Shown piece after piece: positions 49,813 to 57,801 of a DNA stretch of 64,000 nt. Location of the stretch: NCBI RefSeq assembly GCF_002797395.1, contig NZ_KZ454943.1, positions 1,285,768-1,349,767 of the forward strand, written 5' to 3'. Under the pieces are notes generated by a model. The model was not told the DNA's origin, did not search any database, and worked only from the letters and a program-made list of their open reading frames with translations. How positions within the stretch are numbered: the stretch's first letter is position 1; each line of letters opens with the position of its first letter. A program made the position numbers and the translations under genes. This DNA is from Bacillus solitudinis. GTDB lineage: Bacteria > Bacillota > Bacilli > Bacillales > Bacillaceae_D.

Positions 49813-50598
49813 TTAAGCTTCAAGGTTTACACGCTCGTCTTCAATCCCAAGCTCTTCTTTAATCCAGTCATAACCTTCTGCTTCAAGACGCTCCGCTAAC
49901 TCAGCCCCACCGGATTTAACGATACGACCTTGCATCATAACATGAACCTTATCAGGCTTAATATAATTCAAGAGACGTTGATAATGGGTAATAATTAAAC
50001 AGCCAAATTCTGGTGAACGCATTGCATTTATACCCTCTGAAACAACTTTAAGAGCATCAATGTCTAAACCGGAATCAATCTCATCAAGGATGGCAATTTT
50101 AGGGTCAAGCATAAGTAGCTGAAGAATTTCATTCCGTTTCTTTTCGCCACCTGAGAATCCTTCGTTCAAATAACGATGAGCAAATGATTGGTCCATTTCT
50201 AAAAGTTCCATCTTCTCATCTAGTTTACGAATAAACTTCATTAATGAGATTTCGTCGCCCTCTTCCCGCTTTGCATTAATAGCTGCACGTAAGAAGTCTG
50301 AGTTTGTAATTCCACTGATCTCACTAGGATATTGCATAGCCAGGAATAATCCTGCTTGAGCTCTTTCATCTACTTCCATTTCACGAACATCTTTTCCGTC
50401 AAGGGTAACGGTACCACTTGTAATTTCATACTTTGGATGACCCATAATAGCTGAAGATAGAGTAGATTTCCCCGTTCCGTTCGGTCCCATGATTGCGTGA
50501 ATTTCTCCACCGCTAACCTCTAGGTTAAAATCTTTTAGAATCTCCTTTCCTTCGATAGAAACATGTAAATTCTCAATTTTTAAGAATGGTGCTGACAT
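49813..50598 (-). CDS. sufC: Fe-S assembly ATPase SufC
   Basis: A 261-residue ABC-type ATPase that energises the SufBCD scaffold. Walker A GPNGTGKST at residue 39, signature FSGGEKKRNEI and Walker B IAILDEIDSGLD. The frame is open upstream to 50670, but TTGGAGG before ATG 50598 sets the start at MSAPFLK. First gene of sufCDSUB. Confidence 0.98.
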   Translation of the reverse strand: MSAPFLKIENLHVSIEGKEILKDFNLEVSGGEIHAIMGPNGTGKSTLSSAIMGHPKYEITSGTVTLDGKDVREMEVDERAQAGLFLAMQYPSEISGITNSDFLRAAINAKREEGDEISLMKFIRKLDEKMELLEMDQSFAHRYLNEGFSGGEKKRNEILQLLMLDPKIAILDEIDSGLDIDALKVVSEGINAMRSPEFGCLIITHYQRLLNYIKPDKVHVMMQGRIVKSGGAELAERLEAEGYDWIKEELGIEDERVNLEA

Positions 50599-50655
50599 AA
50601 TTATGACCTCCAAATTATCCTGCTTTTTTAAATAGGCAAGTATTCTTATTTTAAA

Positions 50656-50697
50656 TTGAATTATTCTCAATCTATTCTCATTACAATCTTATAACAA
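50656..50697 (-). promoter_or_regulatory. suf operon promoter region with direct repeats
   Basis: About 60-100 nt upstream of sufC, the word ATTCTCA (plus strand) occurs at 50663-50669 and 50674-50680, 11 bp apart, one helical turn. On the minus strand this reads TGAGAAT twice next to an AT-rich, Fur-box-like TTGAGAATAATTCAA. A -35/-10 pair TTGTTA-17-TAGATT overlaps it. The controlling protein is unknown. Confidence 0.4.
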
Positions 50698-50784
50698 ATC
50701 CAACTTAAGTTCAAGGCACGGAGCTCGTAAAGAAAACATGCCTTTTTTATGGAAGTAAGCGAAAAGACTTATTTCGTCCCTTTT

Positions 50785-50836
50785 AGAGGGTGTTCAAAAA
50801 GGGCTGCTTATACCCTTTTGGGCAACCTCTAAGAGT
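50785..50836. repeat. Dispersed hairpin element (AAAAAGGG/CCCTTTT)
   Basis: An imperfect hairpin with outer arms TTAGAGG/CCTCTAA and inner arms TTCAAAAAGGG/CCCTTTTGGG. It resembles the element at 6336-6376. The 392-bp gap 50599-50990 also holds the suf promoter region and the yurZ terminator, but no gene. Confidence 0.5.
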
Positions 50837-50913
50837 TAAGCTAATTACTGAATCGTTTAAAAGCCTTGCTATACTCGCCACGATCGCCCATTTGATCGTA
50901 GGATTATACATCG

Positions 50914-50953
50914 AAGAAGCAGAGTGACACATTTAAGCATCACTCCGCTTCTT
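50914..50953 (-). terminator. Terminator after yurZ
   Basis: AAGAAGC(A/G)GAGTGA arms form a 14-bp stem with a 12-base loop, 38 nt past the yurZ stop on the minus strand. The T-run is weak. Confidence 0.6.
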
Positions 50954-50990
50954 AAATCCGGACGATATCTTGTATCATACCATTAATCTC

Positions 50991-51368
50991 CTATTGCTGT
51001 ATGTTCTGATTGCTTGAACCAAGCTCTGTAATAGCTTCTTGTACAAGCGTCACTGCCTGACTCATTGCTGCTCCGCCTCCAAATGCTGCAGTTACACCGA
51101 CGGTTTCAAGAATTTCTTCTTCGGAACACCCTTGGTCAAGACAACCCTTAGTATGATAAATAATACAATACTCATCTTGAGAAAAGACACTAACTCCTAA
51201 AGCGATCATTTGCTTTTCTTTTTGTGATAGCTTTCCTTCAGCAAAGCATTCTTCTGTGAATGCGTTATATTTTTTTGCGATTTTCGGCATTTTCTTTGTG
51301 AAGTCTCCAAGTCCTTGCTTGTATTCCTGTAATGCCATTTCAATTGGATTCATTTCTTGTTCATTCAT
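50991..51368 (-). CDS. yurZ: Carboxymuconolactone decarboxylase/AhpD-like protein YurZ
   Basis: A 125-residue alpha-helical CMD/AhpD-like protein. The motif [16 protein letters not shown] near residue 65 carries the family's Cys-x3-His; a second cysteine follows after four residues. Lone AhpD-like proteins are often peroxidase-type enzymes of unknown substrate. Location between suf and met genes matches yurZ. GGGGGACACACAAA precedes the ATG. Confidence 0.85.
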   Translation of the reverse strand: MNEQEMNPIEMALQEYKQGLGDFTKKMPKIAKKYNAFTEECFAEGKLSQKEKQMIALGVSVFSQDEYCIIYHTKGCLDQGCSEEEILETVGVTAAFGGGAAMSQAVTLVQEAITELGSSNQNIQQ

Positions 51369-51450
51369 TTTGTGTGTCCCCCTTCAAGTTTTGACACGTA
51401 TAGTATCTGTTTCTGTTGGTTTTTCATTCAATCCTCTAGATAATAAATAA

Positions 51451-51487
51451 AGGGTATCTTAAGGTTTTTGTTCCTTTAAGATACCCT
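51451..51487 (-). terminator. Terminator of the metNPQ operon
   Basis: AGGGTATCTTAAGG and CCTTTAAGATACCCT form a stem of about 14 bp with one bulged base and an eight-base loop, followed by TTTATTTATT on the minus strand. Confidence 0.85.
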
Positions 51488-51495
51488 CTTAGTCA

Positions 51496-52362
51496 TTATT
51501 CTGTTACTGGTATAACTGCCCCGTTATATTGTTCAATAATAAAGGATTGAATTTCCTCTGAACGTAACACATCCAGCAATGCTTGTACCGTGTCATTGTT
51601 CTCGTCGCCACTACGAACAACAAGCAAGTTCGCATACGGATTATTTTCTCCCGCTTCCATAGCAATTGAATCCTTCATTGGGTCAATACCATTATCAATA
51701 GCATAGTTTGAATTGATAAGCACAGCATCTCCCTCGCCATTTAAATAGGCTTGAGCTAAAAGTGATGGTTCAATACGAGCATTAAACTGAAGGTCTTTTC
51801 GATTTTCTTCAATATCCTCAAGTGCCGCATTATCTCCTGTTCCTTCTTTTAACGTAATAAGTCCTTGCTCTTCAAGCATCTTCAAAATACGACCGTGATC
51901 TGTAATAGAGCTACTCATTAGGATTTCTGCACCGTCCGGAAGTTCCTCTAAACTATCATGCTTTTGTGAATAAACACCAATTGGCTCAATGTGAACCCCA
52001 CCGACATTTACCAAATCATAACCGAACTCTTCAGTTTCCTGCAGTAGGTAAGGCTCATGTTGGAAGTAATTCGCGTCCAAATTACCTTCTGATAAAGCAC
52101 GATTTAAAAGAGCGTACTCTTGAATTTCTTCAATAACAAGTTCAATATCTTGCTCTTTTAACGGATTTACTGCTTGTTCTAATATTTCAGCATGTGGAAC
52201 ACTCGTCGCACCAACCACAATTGTTGACGTTTCATCGATTTCTATATCGGTGGTACCACCATCAGCTTCTGTATCATTTGCCGCTTCTTCTTCTTGGCCT
52301 CCACATGCTACAAGTGCTAACGATAACACTGCAGTTCCCATCAAACGAATAAATGCTTTCAT
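51496..52362 (-). CDS. metQ: Methionine ABC transporter binding lipoprotein
   Basis: A 288-residue NlpA/MetQ lipoprotein. The signal peptide ends in LSLALVAC; an acidic Glu/Asp/Thr linker follows. The body shows IVVGATSVPHAEILEQ, NYFQHEPYLLQE and NYAIDNGIDPMKDSI, typical of methionine-binding MetQ. GGGGGGACTAAAG precedes ATG. Last gene of the operon, 11 nt after metP. Confidence 0.95.
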   Translation of the reverse strand: MKAFIRLMGTAVLSLALVACGGQEEEAANDTEADGGTTDIEIDETSTIVVGATSVPHAEILEQAVNPLKEQDIELVIEEIQEYALLNRALSEGNLDANYFQHEPYLLQETEEFGYDLVNVGGVHIEPIGVYSQKHDSLEELPDGAEILMSSSITDHGRILKMLEEQGLITLKEGTGDNAALEDIEENRKDLQFNARIEPSLLAQAYLNGEGDAVLINSNYAIDNGIDPMKDSIAMEAGENNPYANLLVVRSGDENNDTVQALLDVLRSEEIQSFIIEQYNGAVIPVTE

Positions 52363-52373
52363 CTTTAGTCCCC

Positions 52374-53045
52374 CTATATTCTTTTATCAGTTTTATGTGT
52401 AAAAAAGTCCCCTATCCATTGAATGACAAAAACAATCAAGAGAATTGTGACTGTAGCTACAAACGTAACATCCTCACGATTTCTCCTAAAGCCCTCAATG
52501 AACGCTAAATCTCCTAGTCCTCCAGCTCCAACTGCTCCTGCCATTGCCGTGTAACTTACAATCGCAATAGCCGTCACGGTAATTCCTGAAATCAAGGCTG
52601 GCCTTGCCTCTGGCAGAAGAACCTTTGTCATAATCTGCCACTTCGTTGCTCCCATTGCAAGTGATGCTTCAATGACCCCTCTATCAATTTCCCGTAAGGC
52701 AATCTCAACCATTCTTGCATAAAAAGGAGAGGCTCCAATTATTAATGCAGGTAACGCAGCCTCAGCACCAAGCATTGAACCGACCAAAATGGTTGTGATT
52801 GGGATAAGTAATATAATAAGAATAATAAACGGTATGGAGCGAAAGATATTAACGTAGGCCGAGGTTACGAGGTAGACAACTCGGTTTTCGAGTAAGTTCC
52901 CCTTAGCTGTAACATAAAGAATCATACCTAACATAACACCTAATATAGCTGTTGCGAATACTGAAATGGCCGACATGTAAATCGTTTCAACGGTCGCTTC
53001 CCATACCATATCCCAACGTACATTTGGAAAAATGTTCTCAATCAA
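52374..53045 (-). CDS. metP: Methionine ABC transporter permease
   Basis: A 223-residue permease with five to six helices and the EAA loop (VIEASLAMGATKWQIMTKVLLPEARPALISG) near residue 140. It forms the membrane channel with MetN and MetQ. TTG start with GGAGGTGATTTCCA upstream, inside the metN end (8-nt overlap). Confidence 0.95.
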   Translation of the reverse strand: MIENIFPNVRWDMVWEATVETIYMSAISVFATAILGVMLGMILYVTAKGNLLENRVVYLVTSAYVNIFRSIPFIILIILLIPITTILVGSMLGAEAALPALIIGASPFYARMVEIALREIDRGVIEASLAMGATKWQIMTKVLLPEARPALISGITVTAIAIVSYTAMAGAVGAGGLGDLAFIEGFRRNREDVTFVATVTILLIVFVIQWIGDFFTHKTDKRI

Positions 53046-54063
53046 TGGAAATCACCTCCACATCCACCTGTTTAGTGCGGATAAAGAAAATTGCCTTTTC
53101 GATTTCCTTTTTCTCACCATTTAACCCAATAAAGAGCGTCCCATAGGATCCTTCTTGAATCTTGGTAATCTTACCTTGAAGAATATTGACTTCAATGGCA
53201 AAACTTCGAATCAATTCGGTAATTAATGGTCGTTCTGCTTCATCCCCAACAAACGTCAATTTAACAATTTGTCCATCAGGCTGCTCGCTAAGTAGCTGTT
53301 GTATCGTTTCCTTCGCTTCCTCAGGCTCTGTAATTTGCTTTACAAACTCCTTCGTCATTTCCATTTTTGGTTGCCGGAAAACATCGAGTACAGGTCCTTG
53401 CTCTACTATTTTCCCAGATTCCATAACTGCGACTTGGTTGCATATTTTGCGAATAACATGCATCTCGTGGGTAATGAGAATAATTGTTAAATCCAGCTTT
53501 TTATTGATGTCAACAAGCAATTCAAGGATTGAATCTGTTGTTTTGGGATCAAGGGCAGATGTTGCTTCATCACAAAGAAGCACCTTAGGGTTATTTGCGA
53601 GAGCACGAGCAATGCCTACTCTTTGCTTTTGACCGCCACTTAACTGAGAAGGGTAACTCTCCCCTCTTCCTTCGAGTCCAACTAGCTTAATTAATTCTTT
53701 CACTCGATTGTTTCGGTCTTTCTTCGGTACACCAGCAATTTCAAGTGGAAATTCAATATTTTCATGGACCGTTCTTGACCAGAGTAGATTAAAGTGTTGA
53801 AAGATCATTCCAATTTCTTGTCTCGCTTTTCTCAATTCGCGCTTTGGAATACGTGATAGGTTTTGCCCAGATATTACAACCTCACCTTCAGAGGGACGCT
53901 CAAGCATGTTCAACATGCGAATCAACGTACTCTTACCAGCTCCACTATACCCAATGATTCCAAATATTTCTCCTGCTACAATTTCCATATCAATTCCGTC
54001 AACTGCAATAACAGGTCCATCTTTAGTAGCAAATGTTTTTTTTACTCCACGAAGTGAAATCAT
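53038..54063 (-). CDS. metN: Methionine ABC transporter ATPase
   Basis: A 341-residue ATPase. Walker A GYSGAGKST near residue 38, signature LSGGQKQRVGIARAL, Walker B VLLCDEATSALD, and a C-terminal NIL/ACT-like domain (residues about 265-340) that senses methionine in the family. The frame opens earlier at 54093, but GAAGGGAACCAAA before ATG 54063 gives the family length. No SAM-riboswitch leader was found upstream. Confidence 0.96.
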   Translation of the reverse strand: MISLRGVKKTFATKDGPVIAVDGIDMEIVAGEIFGIIGYSGAGKSTLIRMLNMLERPSEGEVVISGQNLSRIPKRELRKARQEIGMIFQHFNLLWSRTVHENIEFPLEIAGVPKKDRNNRVKELIKLVGLEGRGESYPSQLSGGQKQRVGIARALANNPKVLLCDEATSALDPKTTDSILELLVDINKKLDLTIILITHEMHVIRKICNQVAVMESGKIVEQGPVLDVFRQPKMEMTKEFVKQITEPEEAKETIQQLLSEQPDGQIVKLTFVGDEAERPLITELIRSFAIEVNILQGKITKIQEGSYGTLFIGLNGEKKEIEKAIFFIRTKQVDVEVISID

Positions 54064-54244
54064 TTTGGTTCCCTTCTTTCCAAAAGCTATCAAGCGGAAT
54101 TTTCCGAAAATGAAGCATTTTATTTATTCTTCATTTTTCACAAATTGCATCATAGCATGCCTCAAAAAAGAGTGTCAACGAATACGCAAATAGTATATGT
54201 AGTATAAATATTGCGACTTCTCAAGAAGTAATGAAAAAACAAGC

Positions 54245-54361
54245 TTGTACTTCGTCAATACGCCCCTCCCAAGTTCGGGGAGGGAAAGATTGTACAACCC
54301 TAAGTTCGGGGTTGTACTTCGTCAATACGCCCCTCCCAAGTTCGGGGAGGGGCGTATTGAC
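54245..54361. repeat. Tandem hairpin cassette with a 40-bp direct repeat
   Basis: A 40-bp unit beginning TTGTACTTCGTCAATACGCC occurs identically at 54245-54284 and 54312-54351. Three hairpins lie in the stretch, each with AAGTTCGGGG at its loop: 54264-54284, 54292-54317 (GTACAACCC/GGGTTGTAC) and 54321-54361 (17-bp perfect stem). It lies 1-118 nt past the yusG stop. On the minus strand it ends in ACAAGCTTGTTTTTTC, which resembles a terminator. Confidence 0.8.
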
Positions 54362-54362
54362 T

Positions 54363-54599
54363 TTAACACCAGCCTTCTTCGCAGCTATCGACGTATGATT
54401 TCACTTTTTCTGGATGGGGGTTTTGGAAGCGGTAGATTTTGTCTTCTTGGAAGGTGTAGCCTTCTGCCATTTCGTGTTGGAGACCTTGGTTTGTCTCGAT
54501 GATTTTTCCAACGCTAGCTTTGCCCATGTATAGGTTCATGATTCCATTTTCCATTCTTCCATTTACTTGACTTGTCACATCTACTTTAATTAAATCCAT
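54363..54599 (-). CDS. yusG: YusG family protein (DUF2553)
   Basis: A 78-residue soluble protein. Segments VDVTSQVNGRMENGIMNLYMGKASVGKI and GYTFQEDKIYRF match YusG. Function unknown. A very strong ribosome site (AAAGGAGGAGAAG) serves either GTG 54605 or ATG 54599; I prefer the ATG at 10 nt. It follows gcvH on the same strand with a terminator between. Confidence 0.75.
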   Translation of the reverse strand: MDLIKVDVTSQVNGRMENGIMNLYMGKASVGKIIETNQGLQHEMAEGYTFQEDKIYRFQNPHPEKVKSYVDSCEEGWC

Positions 54600-54679
54600 T
54601 TGCACTTCTCCTCCTTTAGCAGGTTCTTATGAATTAATTTGCCCGCTTCATTGCCGTTTACACGTGGAGAATAAAAGAA

Positions 54680-54704
54680 GAGTAACCATTCTTAATGGTT
54701 ACTC
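54680..54704 (-). terminator. Terminator after gcvH
   Basis: GAGTAACCATT and AATGGTTACTC pair perfectly around three bases; TTCTTTTATT follows on the minus strand. Confidence 0.85.
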
Positions 54705-54712
54705 CAGAGTGA

Positions 54713-55099
54713 TTAGTCTTCGCTAATCATTTCTTGATATTGTTCTGCGGTCATCAGTTTCTCAATTTCAGACTCATCTGAGGGTTCAACGACAATCATC
54801 CATGCTTTTTCATACGGTGATTCGTTCACAAATTCTGGTGAATCATCTAGCTCTTCATTAATTGCGACAACTTTCCCACTAATTGGCGCATAAAGTTCCG
54901 AAACAGTCTTCACTGACTCCACACTTCCGAATGGTTCGTCAGCCTCAATATCATCTCCGATTTCAGGAAGTTCTACAAATACGATGTCTCCTAGCTCTGA
55001 TTGTGCAAAGTCCGTAATTCCTACCCGAACTTGTCCACCTTCAACCTTTACCCACTCATGCTCTTCTGAGTACTTTAATTCTTTTGGTAAATTACTCAT
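54713..55099 (-). CDS. gcvH: Glycine cleavage system H protein
   Basis: A 128-residue protein that carries the lipoyl arm in glycine cleavage and, in Bacillus, serves as lipoyl donor for 2-oxoacid dehydrogenases. The lipoylated lysine is in [15 protein letters not shown] near residue 64. The frame opens at 55186, but GGAGGGGATTATAAA before ATG 55099 gives the standard N terminus [10 protein letters not shown]. Client of LipA encoded at 26 kb. Confidence 0.97.
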   Translation of the reverse strand: MSNLPKELKYSEEHEWVKVEGGQVRVGITDFAQSELGDIVFVELPEIGDDIEADEPFGSVESVKTVSELYAPISGKVVAINEELDDSPEFVNESPYEKAWMIVVEPSDESEIEKLMTAEQYQEMISED

Positions 55100-55166
55100 T
55101 TTATAATCCCCTCCATTAAATATGTATGTTTTCATTATACAGCCTACAGCTTTAAAACTAAAAGGC

Positions 55167-55523
55167 TCATTTCCAAGTTTGCTCAAATGTTTCTTCTTTA
55201 AACCCCACCGTCACTTGATTACCATCAGTGGTGATCGGGCGCTTTATAAGCATGCCATCAGCTGAGAGTAGTTCAAGCATGTCACTCTCAGACATGTCTT
55301 TAAGTTTATCCTTTAAACCAAGCTCACGATATTTCTGCCCACTTGTATTAAAGAATTTTTTTAGCTCTAATCCACTTTTCTCATAAAGATCTTTTAACTC
55401 TTGCTTTGACGGCGGCGCTTCGACAATATGAATAACATTTACTTCGATATTGTGTTCACTTAACCACTTCAACGCTTTACGACAGGTCCCACACTTTGGA
55501 TATTGATAAATTGTAACCGCCAC
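55167..55523 (-). CDS. yusI: Spx/ArsC-family protein YusI
   Basis: A 118-residue thioredoxin-fold protein of the ArsC/Spx/MgsR family with a CxxC-type redox site ([14 protein letters not shown], residues about 9-14) and the family's RPITTDG near residue 91. It may be an arsenate-reductase-like enzyme or a redox-responsive RNA polymerase binder; the first is not shown. The start is GTG 55523, six nt behind AAGGAGG. Confidence 0.85.
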   Translation of the reverse strand: MAVTIYQYPKCGTCRKALKWLSEHNIEVNVIHIVEAPPSKQELKDLYEKSGLELKKFFNTSGQKYRELGLKDKLKDMSESDMLELLSADGMLIKRPITTDGNQVTVGFKEETFEQTWK

Positions 55524-55715
55524 ACAATTCCTCCTTCTAAGCAAAATCTTTACAGTTATTATTGCTCATTTTTCCAAGCATCACAACTTATTTGTTTCTC
55601 CTAATTCTGGTGATTTTTTGAATGGATAGAGCTAGTCCTTTCACCTCACACTATTTATGTATCCGAATGACGGGTACGCTGCTTTTTCGAATAGCATCCA
55701 AAAGGAGGGTATCCC

Positions 55716-55982
55716 ATGCAACAAGTTACGGAAACGCAACAGTCCCAAACGATCATGCCACAACCGCCCAATGTGATTACGACCAAGGATCAACTATATT
55801 TATCCGATATGCTTTCATGGAACTTACTTGCGATGAAAAAAGCTCATTTCTTCGCTAGGCAATGTCAGGATCAAGAAATCAGTCACATGTTAGACCAAAC
55901 AGGCGCCATGCACCAAAAGCATTACCAACAAATTTTAACTCATTTACAATCTAATCAACAGCAACAAATTCCAGTCCAATAA
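55716..55982 (+). CDS. CotF-like spore coat protein (first of pair)
   Basis: An 88-residue Gln-rich protein with a CotF-type helix (TTKDQLYLSDMLSWNLLAMKKAHFFARQC) and DQTGAMHQKHYQQIL. CotF-like proteins are inner/outer coat components or related ferritin-like folds. AAAAGGAGGG precedes the ATG. It lies 11 nt before a second, related gene. A mother-cell promoter is expected but was not identified. Confidence 0.8.
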   Translation: MQQVTETQQSQTIMPQPPNVITTKDQLYLSDMLSWNLLAMKKAHFFARQCQDQEISHMLDQTGAMHQKHYQQILTHLQSNQQQQIPVQ

Positions 55983-55993
55983 GGGGGAAAACC

Positions 55994-56320
55994 ATGAATC
56001 AATCGTCAAAAATTCAGAACCCAGAAACACAAGTACCAAAGACACCCCAAATGAACGACAGAGACTTTTTAAACGACTTGCTAACAACAGAAAAATATAT
56101 GACTAGTGCATACTCAATCGCGCTAAACGAATCAAGTAACCAGCTCCTTTATTCAGATATTGCTGGCGTTTGCAAAGAAACTCAAGATTGTCAGCGTGAG
56201 CTTTACAATCTTATGTTCCGTAAAGGATTCTACTCTTTAGAACAAGCTGATGAGCAGAAGCTTCAGCAAGGTTATCAGCAATTTCAAGGTTACAGTACAC
56301 AGTTCCCTTACCAACAATAA
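55994..56320 (+). CDS. CotF-family spore coat protein (second of pair)
   Basis: A 108-residue protein with the CotF core MNDRDFLNDLLTTEKYMTSAYSIALNESSN and a Tyr/Gln-rich tail (GYQQFQGYSTQFPYQQ), normal for coat proteins. Together with the preceding gene it forms a two-gene coat operon; the helix LNDLLTTEKYMTSAY aligns with YLSDMLSWNLLAMKKA of the partner. AAGGGGGAAAACC before ATG. Confidence 0.85.
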   Translation: MNQSSKIQNPETQVPKTPQMNDRDFLNDLLTTEKYMTSAYSIALNESSNQLLYSDIAGVCKETQDCQRELYNLMFRKGFYSLEQADEQKLQQGYQQFQGYSTQFPYQQ

Positions 56321-56345
56321 TCAATGAATCGATAAAGGCTTTGAA

Positions 56346-56392
56346 CAATCTAAAAAAGCCAGGACCCTGAAGGCCCTGGCTTTTTTAGATTG
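56346..56392. terminator. Bidirectional terminator after the coat gene pair
   Basis: An 18-bp perfect stem (CAATCTAAAAAAGCCAGG and complement) with an 11-base loop; TTTTTTAG on the plus side. It also serves the small minus-strand membrane gene. Confidence 0.92.
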
Positions 56393-56398
56393 TCATCT

Positions 56399-56593
56399 TT
56401 AAACCGTCATTTCTTTCTTTCTCATTAACTTTTCAAATGAATAATAAGCAGGTAACATAAGGACAAGTGCGAGTAGACTCCCACTATAGAAAAAGAAAAG
56501 CGGCTGAAAATGATAAAGAATAAACATAACACTTACTGAACCAACTAACATCAAGACCGTTTGCAGTGAGTAAGGTGCTTTCATTTCCTTCAT
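56399..56593 (-). CDS. Small two-helix membrane protein, function unknown
   Basis: A 64-residue protein with two hydrophobic segments (residues about 9-27 and 30-50) and a basic C terminus (KLMRKKEMTV). I do not recognise a family. GGGAGGAG eight nt before the ATG and the terminator right behind its stop support a real gene. It lies between the coat genes and yjbQ. Confidence 0.65.
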   Translation of the reverse strand: MKEMKAPYSLQTVLMLVGSVSVMFILYHFQPLFFFYSGSLLALVLMLPAYYSFEKLMRKKEMTV

Positions 56594-56747
56594 CGTAGTG
56601 GCTCCTCCCTTATTAAGGAAGCTAAGAGGTTTTCAACATTCTTTTCTATATTAATTCAGTAATAAAATACCCCTTCTTAAGCAGACACCTAACAGTAATC
56701 GTATATACATACTTTTACAAATTTTTTCAGGAAAAAGCGTCTCTTCC

Positions 56748-56776
56748 TTGACCTTAGAAATCACTTCTGATATTAG
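56748..56776 (+). promoter_or_regulatory. Promoter candidate for yjbQ
   Basis: TTGACC (56748-56753), a 17-bp spacer and TATTAG (56771-56776), 30 nt before the yjbQ ATG. A plausible SigA-type promoter. Confidence 0.55.
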
Positions 56777-56805
56777 TAAAAGATAAGAGAATAGGAGGTT
56801 TTATA

Positions 56806-57204
56806 ATGGATAAGACATTGTATTTAAAAACGAACACTCGTGATCAAATGCTTGATATTACTTCTATGATTGAAGAGTGGATACAAGAACTTGGAATCAA
56901 AAACGGCGTAGTTATTGTCTCCTCCTTGCATACAACAGCAGGGGTTACAGTTAATGAAAACGCAGATCCTGATGTCAAAGTAGACATGCTGAGGCGATTA
57001 GATGAAATCTATCCATGGGAACATCCAAAGGATCGTCATATGGAAGGGAATACCGCTGCACATCTTAAAACGAGTACGGTTGGACATTCGCAAACACTTG
57101 TTATAAAAAATGGCCAACTTGTACTTGGCACTTGGCAAGGCGTCTACTTTTGCGAATTTGATGGTCCTAGAAGTCGGAAGTGTTTCCTGAAGATCCTTTC
57201 TTAG
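56806..57204 (+). CDS. yjbQ: YjbQ/UPF0047 family protein
   Basis: A 132-residue protein of the UPF0047 family, with conserved [40 protein letters not shown] and [16 protein letters not shown]. Members have weak thiamine-phosphate synthase activity in vitro; the true role is unknown. GGAGGTTTTATA before ATG; strong terminator behind. Confidence 0.92.
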   Translation: MDKTLYLKTNTRDQMLDITSMIEEWIQELGIKNGVVIVSSLHTTAGVTVNENADPDVKVDMLRRLDEIYPWEHPKDRHMEGNTAAHLKTSTVGHSQTLVIKNGQLVLGTWQGVYFCEFDGPRSRKCFLKILS

Positions 57205-57213
57205 TCCAAATTA

Positions 57214-57258
57214 CACAATAAATTCCCCCAATTAGCTTTTGGGGGAAACTTATTTGTG
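57214..57258 (+). terminator. Terminator after yjbQ
   Basis: TTCCCCCAA and TTGGGGGAA form a perfect 9-bp stem with a seven-base loop, extended outside by ACAATAA/TTATTTGT; T-rich after. Confidence 0.85.
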
Positions 57259-57489
57259 TTTACCTCGTTTTTCTTCTTAAAAGATCAAAACTAGTCCACA
57301 TGTGAATAGGGAAACTAAAAAGTTTTTCTGTTCGTAACGGGCTTAGATACCTTTTTATTAGCAGTTATCTCATAAGCACCAACTGGCTTTATAGAAAAAT
57401 GTCCTTCTTCTCCTTCTCATACAGTGCTATTCGTTTCAAACCTTAAAATCCTTGTATTTACCAATTAATAGCATTTGTATCTTTTAAAA

Positions 57490-57700
57490 AACGTGAATAA
57501 GCGAATCCGTCACGTATCTCTCTACGGAAAGGAGGAGGGAAGTTCAGGAATGTGCTGCCCGTATTTCTACGGAACCGATAAAAAACATTCTGAATGGCTC
57601 TTGTCACTGCGCTGTTTTCATTACTGAACACAGAACCCGCTTTAACAGATGACGTGGCAACTATAGAAGGGATGTTTCAAGGGTGAAGCTCTTACTAAAA
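57490..57700 (+). ncRNA. Long structured leader upstream of the CNNM/CorC-type gene
   Basis: The 597-bp gap 57205-57801 contains a GC-richer island with pairing potential: TTCAGGAATGT (57543-57553) with ACATTCTGAA (57585-57594), enclosing CCGTA-TTTC-TACGG (57559-57572). An alternative pairing GTTCAG (57542-57547) with CTGAAC (57624-57629) is exclusive with the first. CGTAT..CTACGGAA occurs twice. I tried M-box, Mn and c-di-AMP riboswitches and none fits convincingly. No gene is seen. Confidence 0.4.
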
Positions 57701-57801
57701 CTCGTTAAGAATCTTCAAATCTTTTAAAGTATTTTATTTGCAGAAAGACTCGTACATGATATATATTAAAACTAACTATATTTTAGGAGAGTGATGAGTT
57801 C

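Noticed and set aside
54245-54361. Possible CRISPR array
   Set aside because: Only two copies of the 40-bp unit, the spacer-like part is itself a hairpin with the same loop, and no cas genes are near.
57490-57700. c-di-AMP (ydaO) riboswitch
   Set aside because: Short matches (CGAATCCGTCA, GGGTGAAGCTC) occur but in the wrong order, and the conserved GGGGACC-type and CAGCTAACC blocks are absent.
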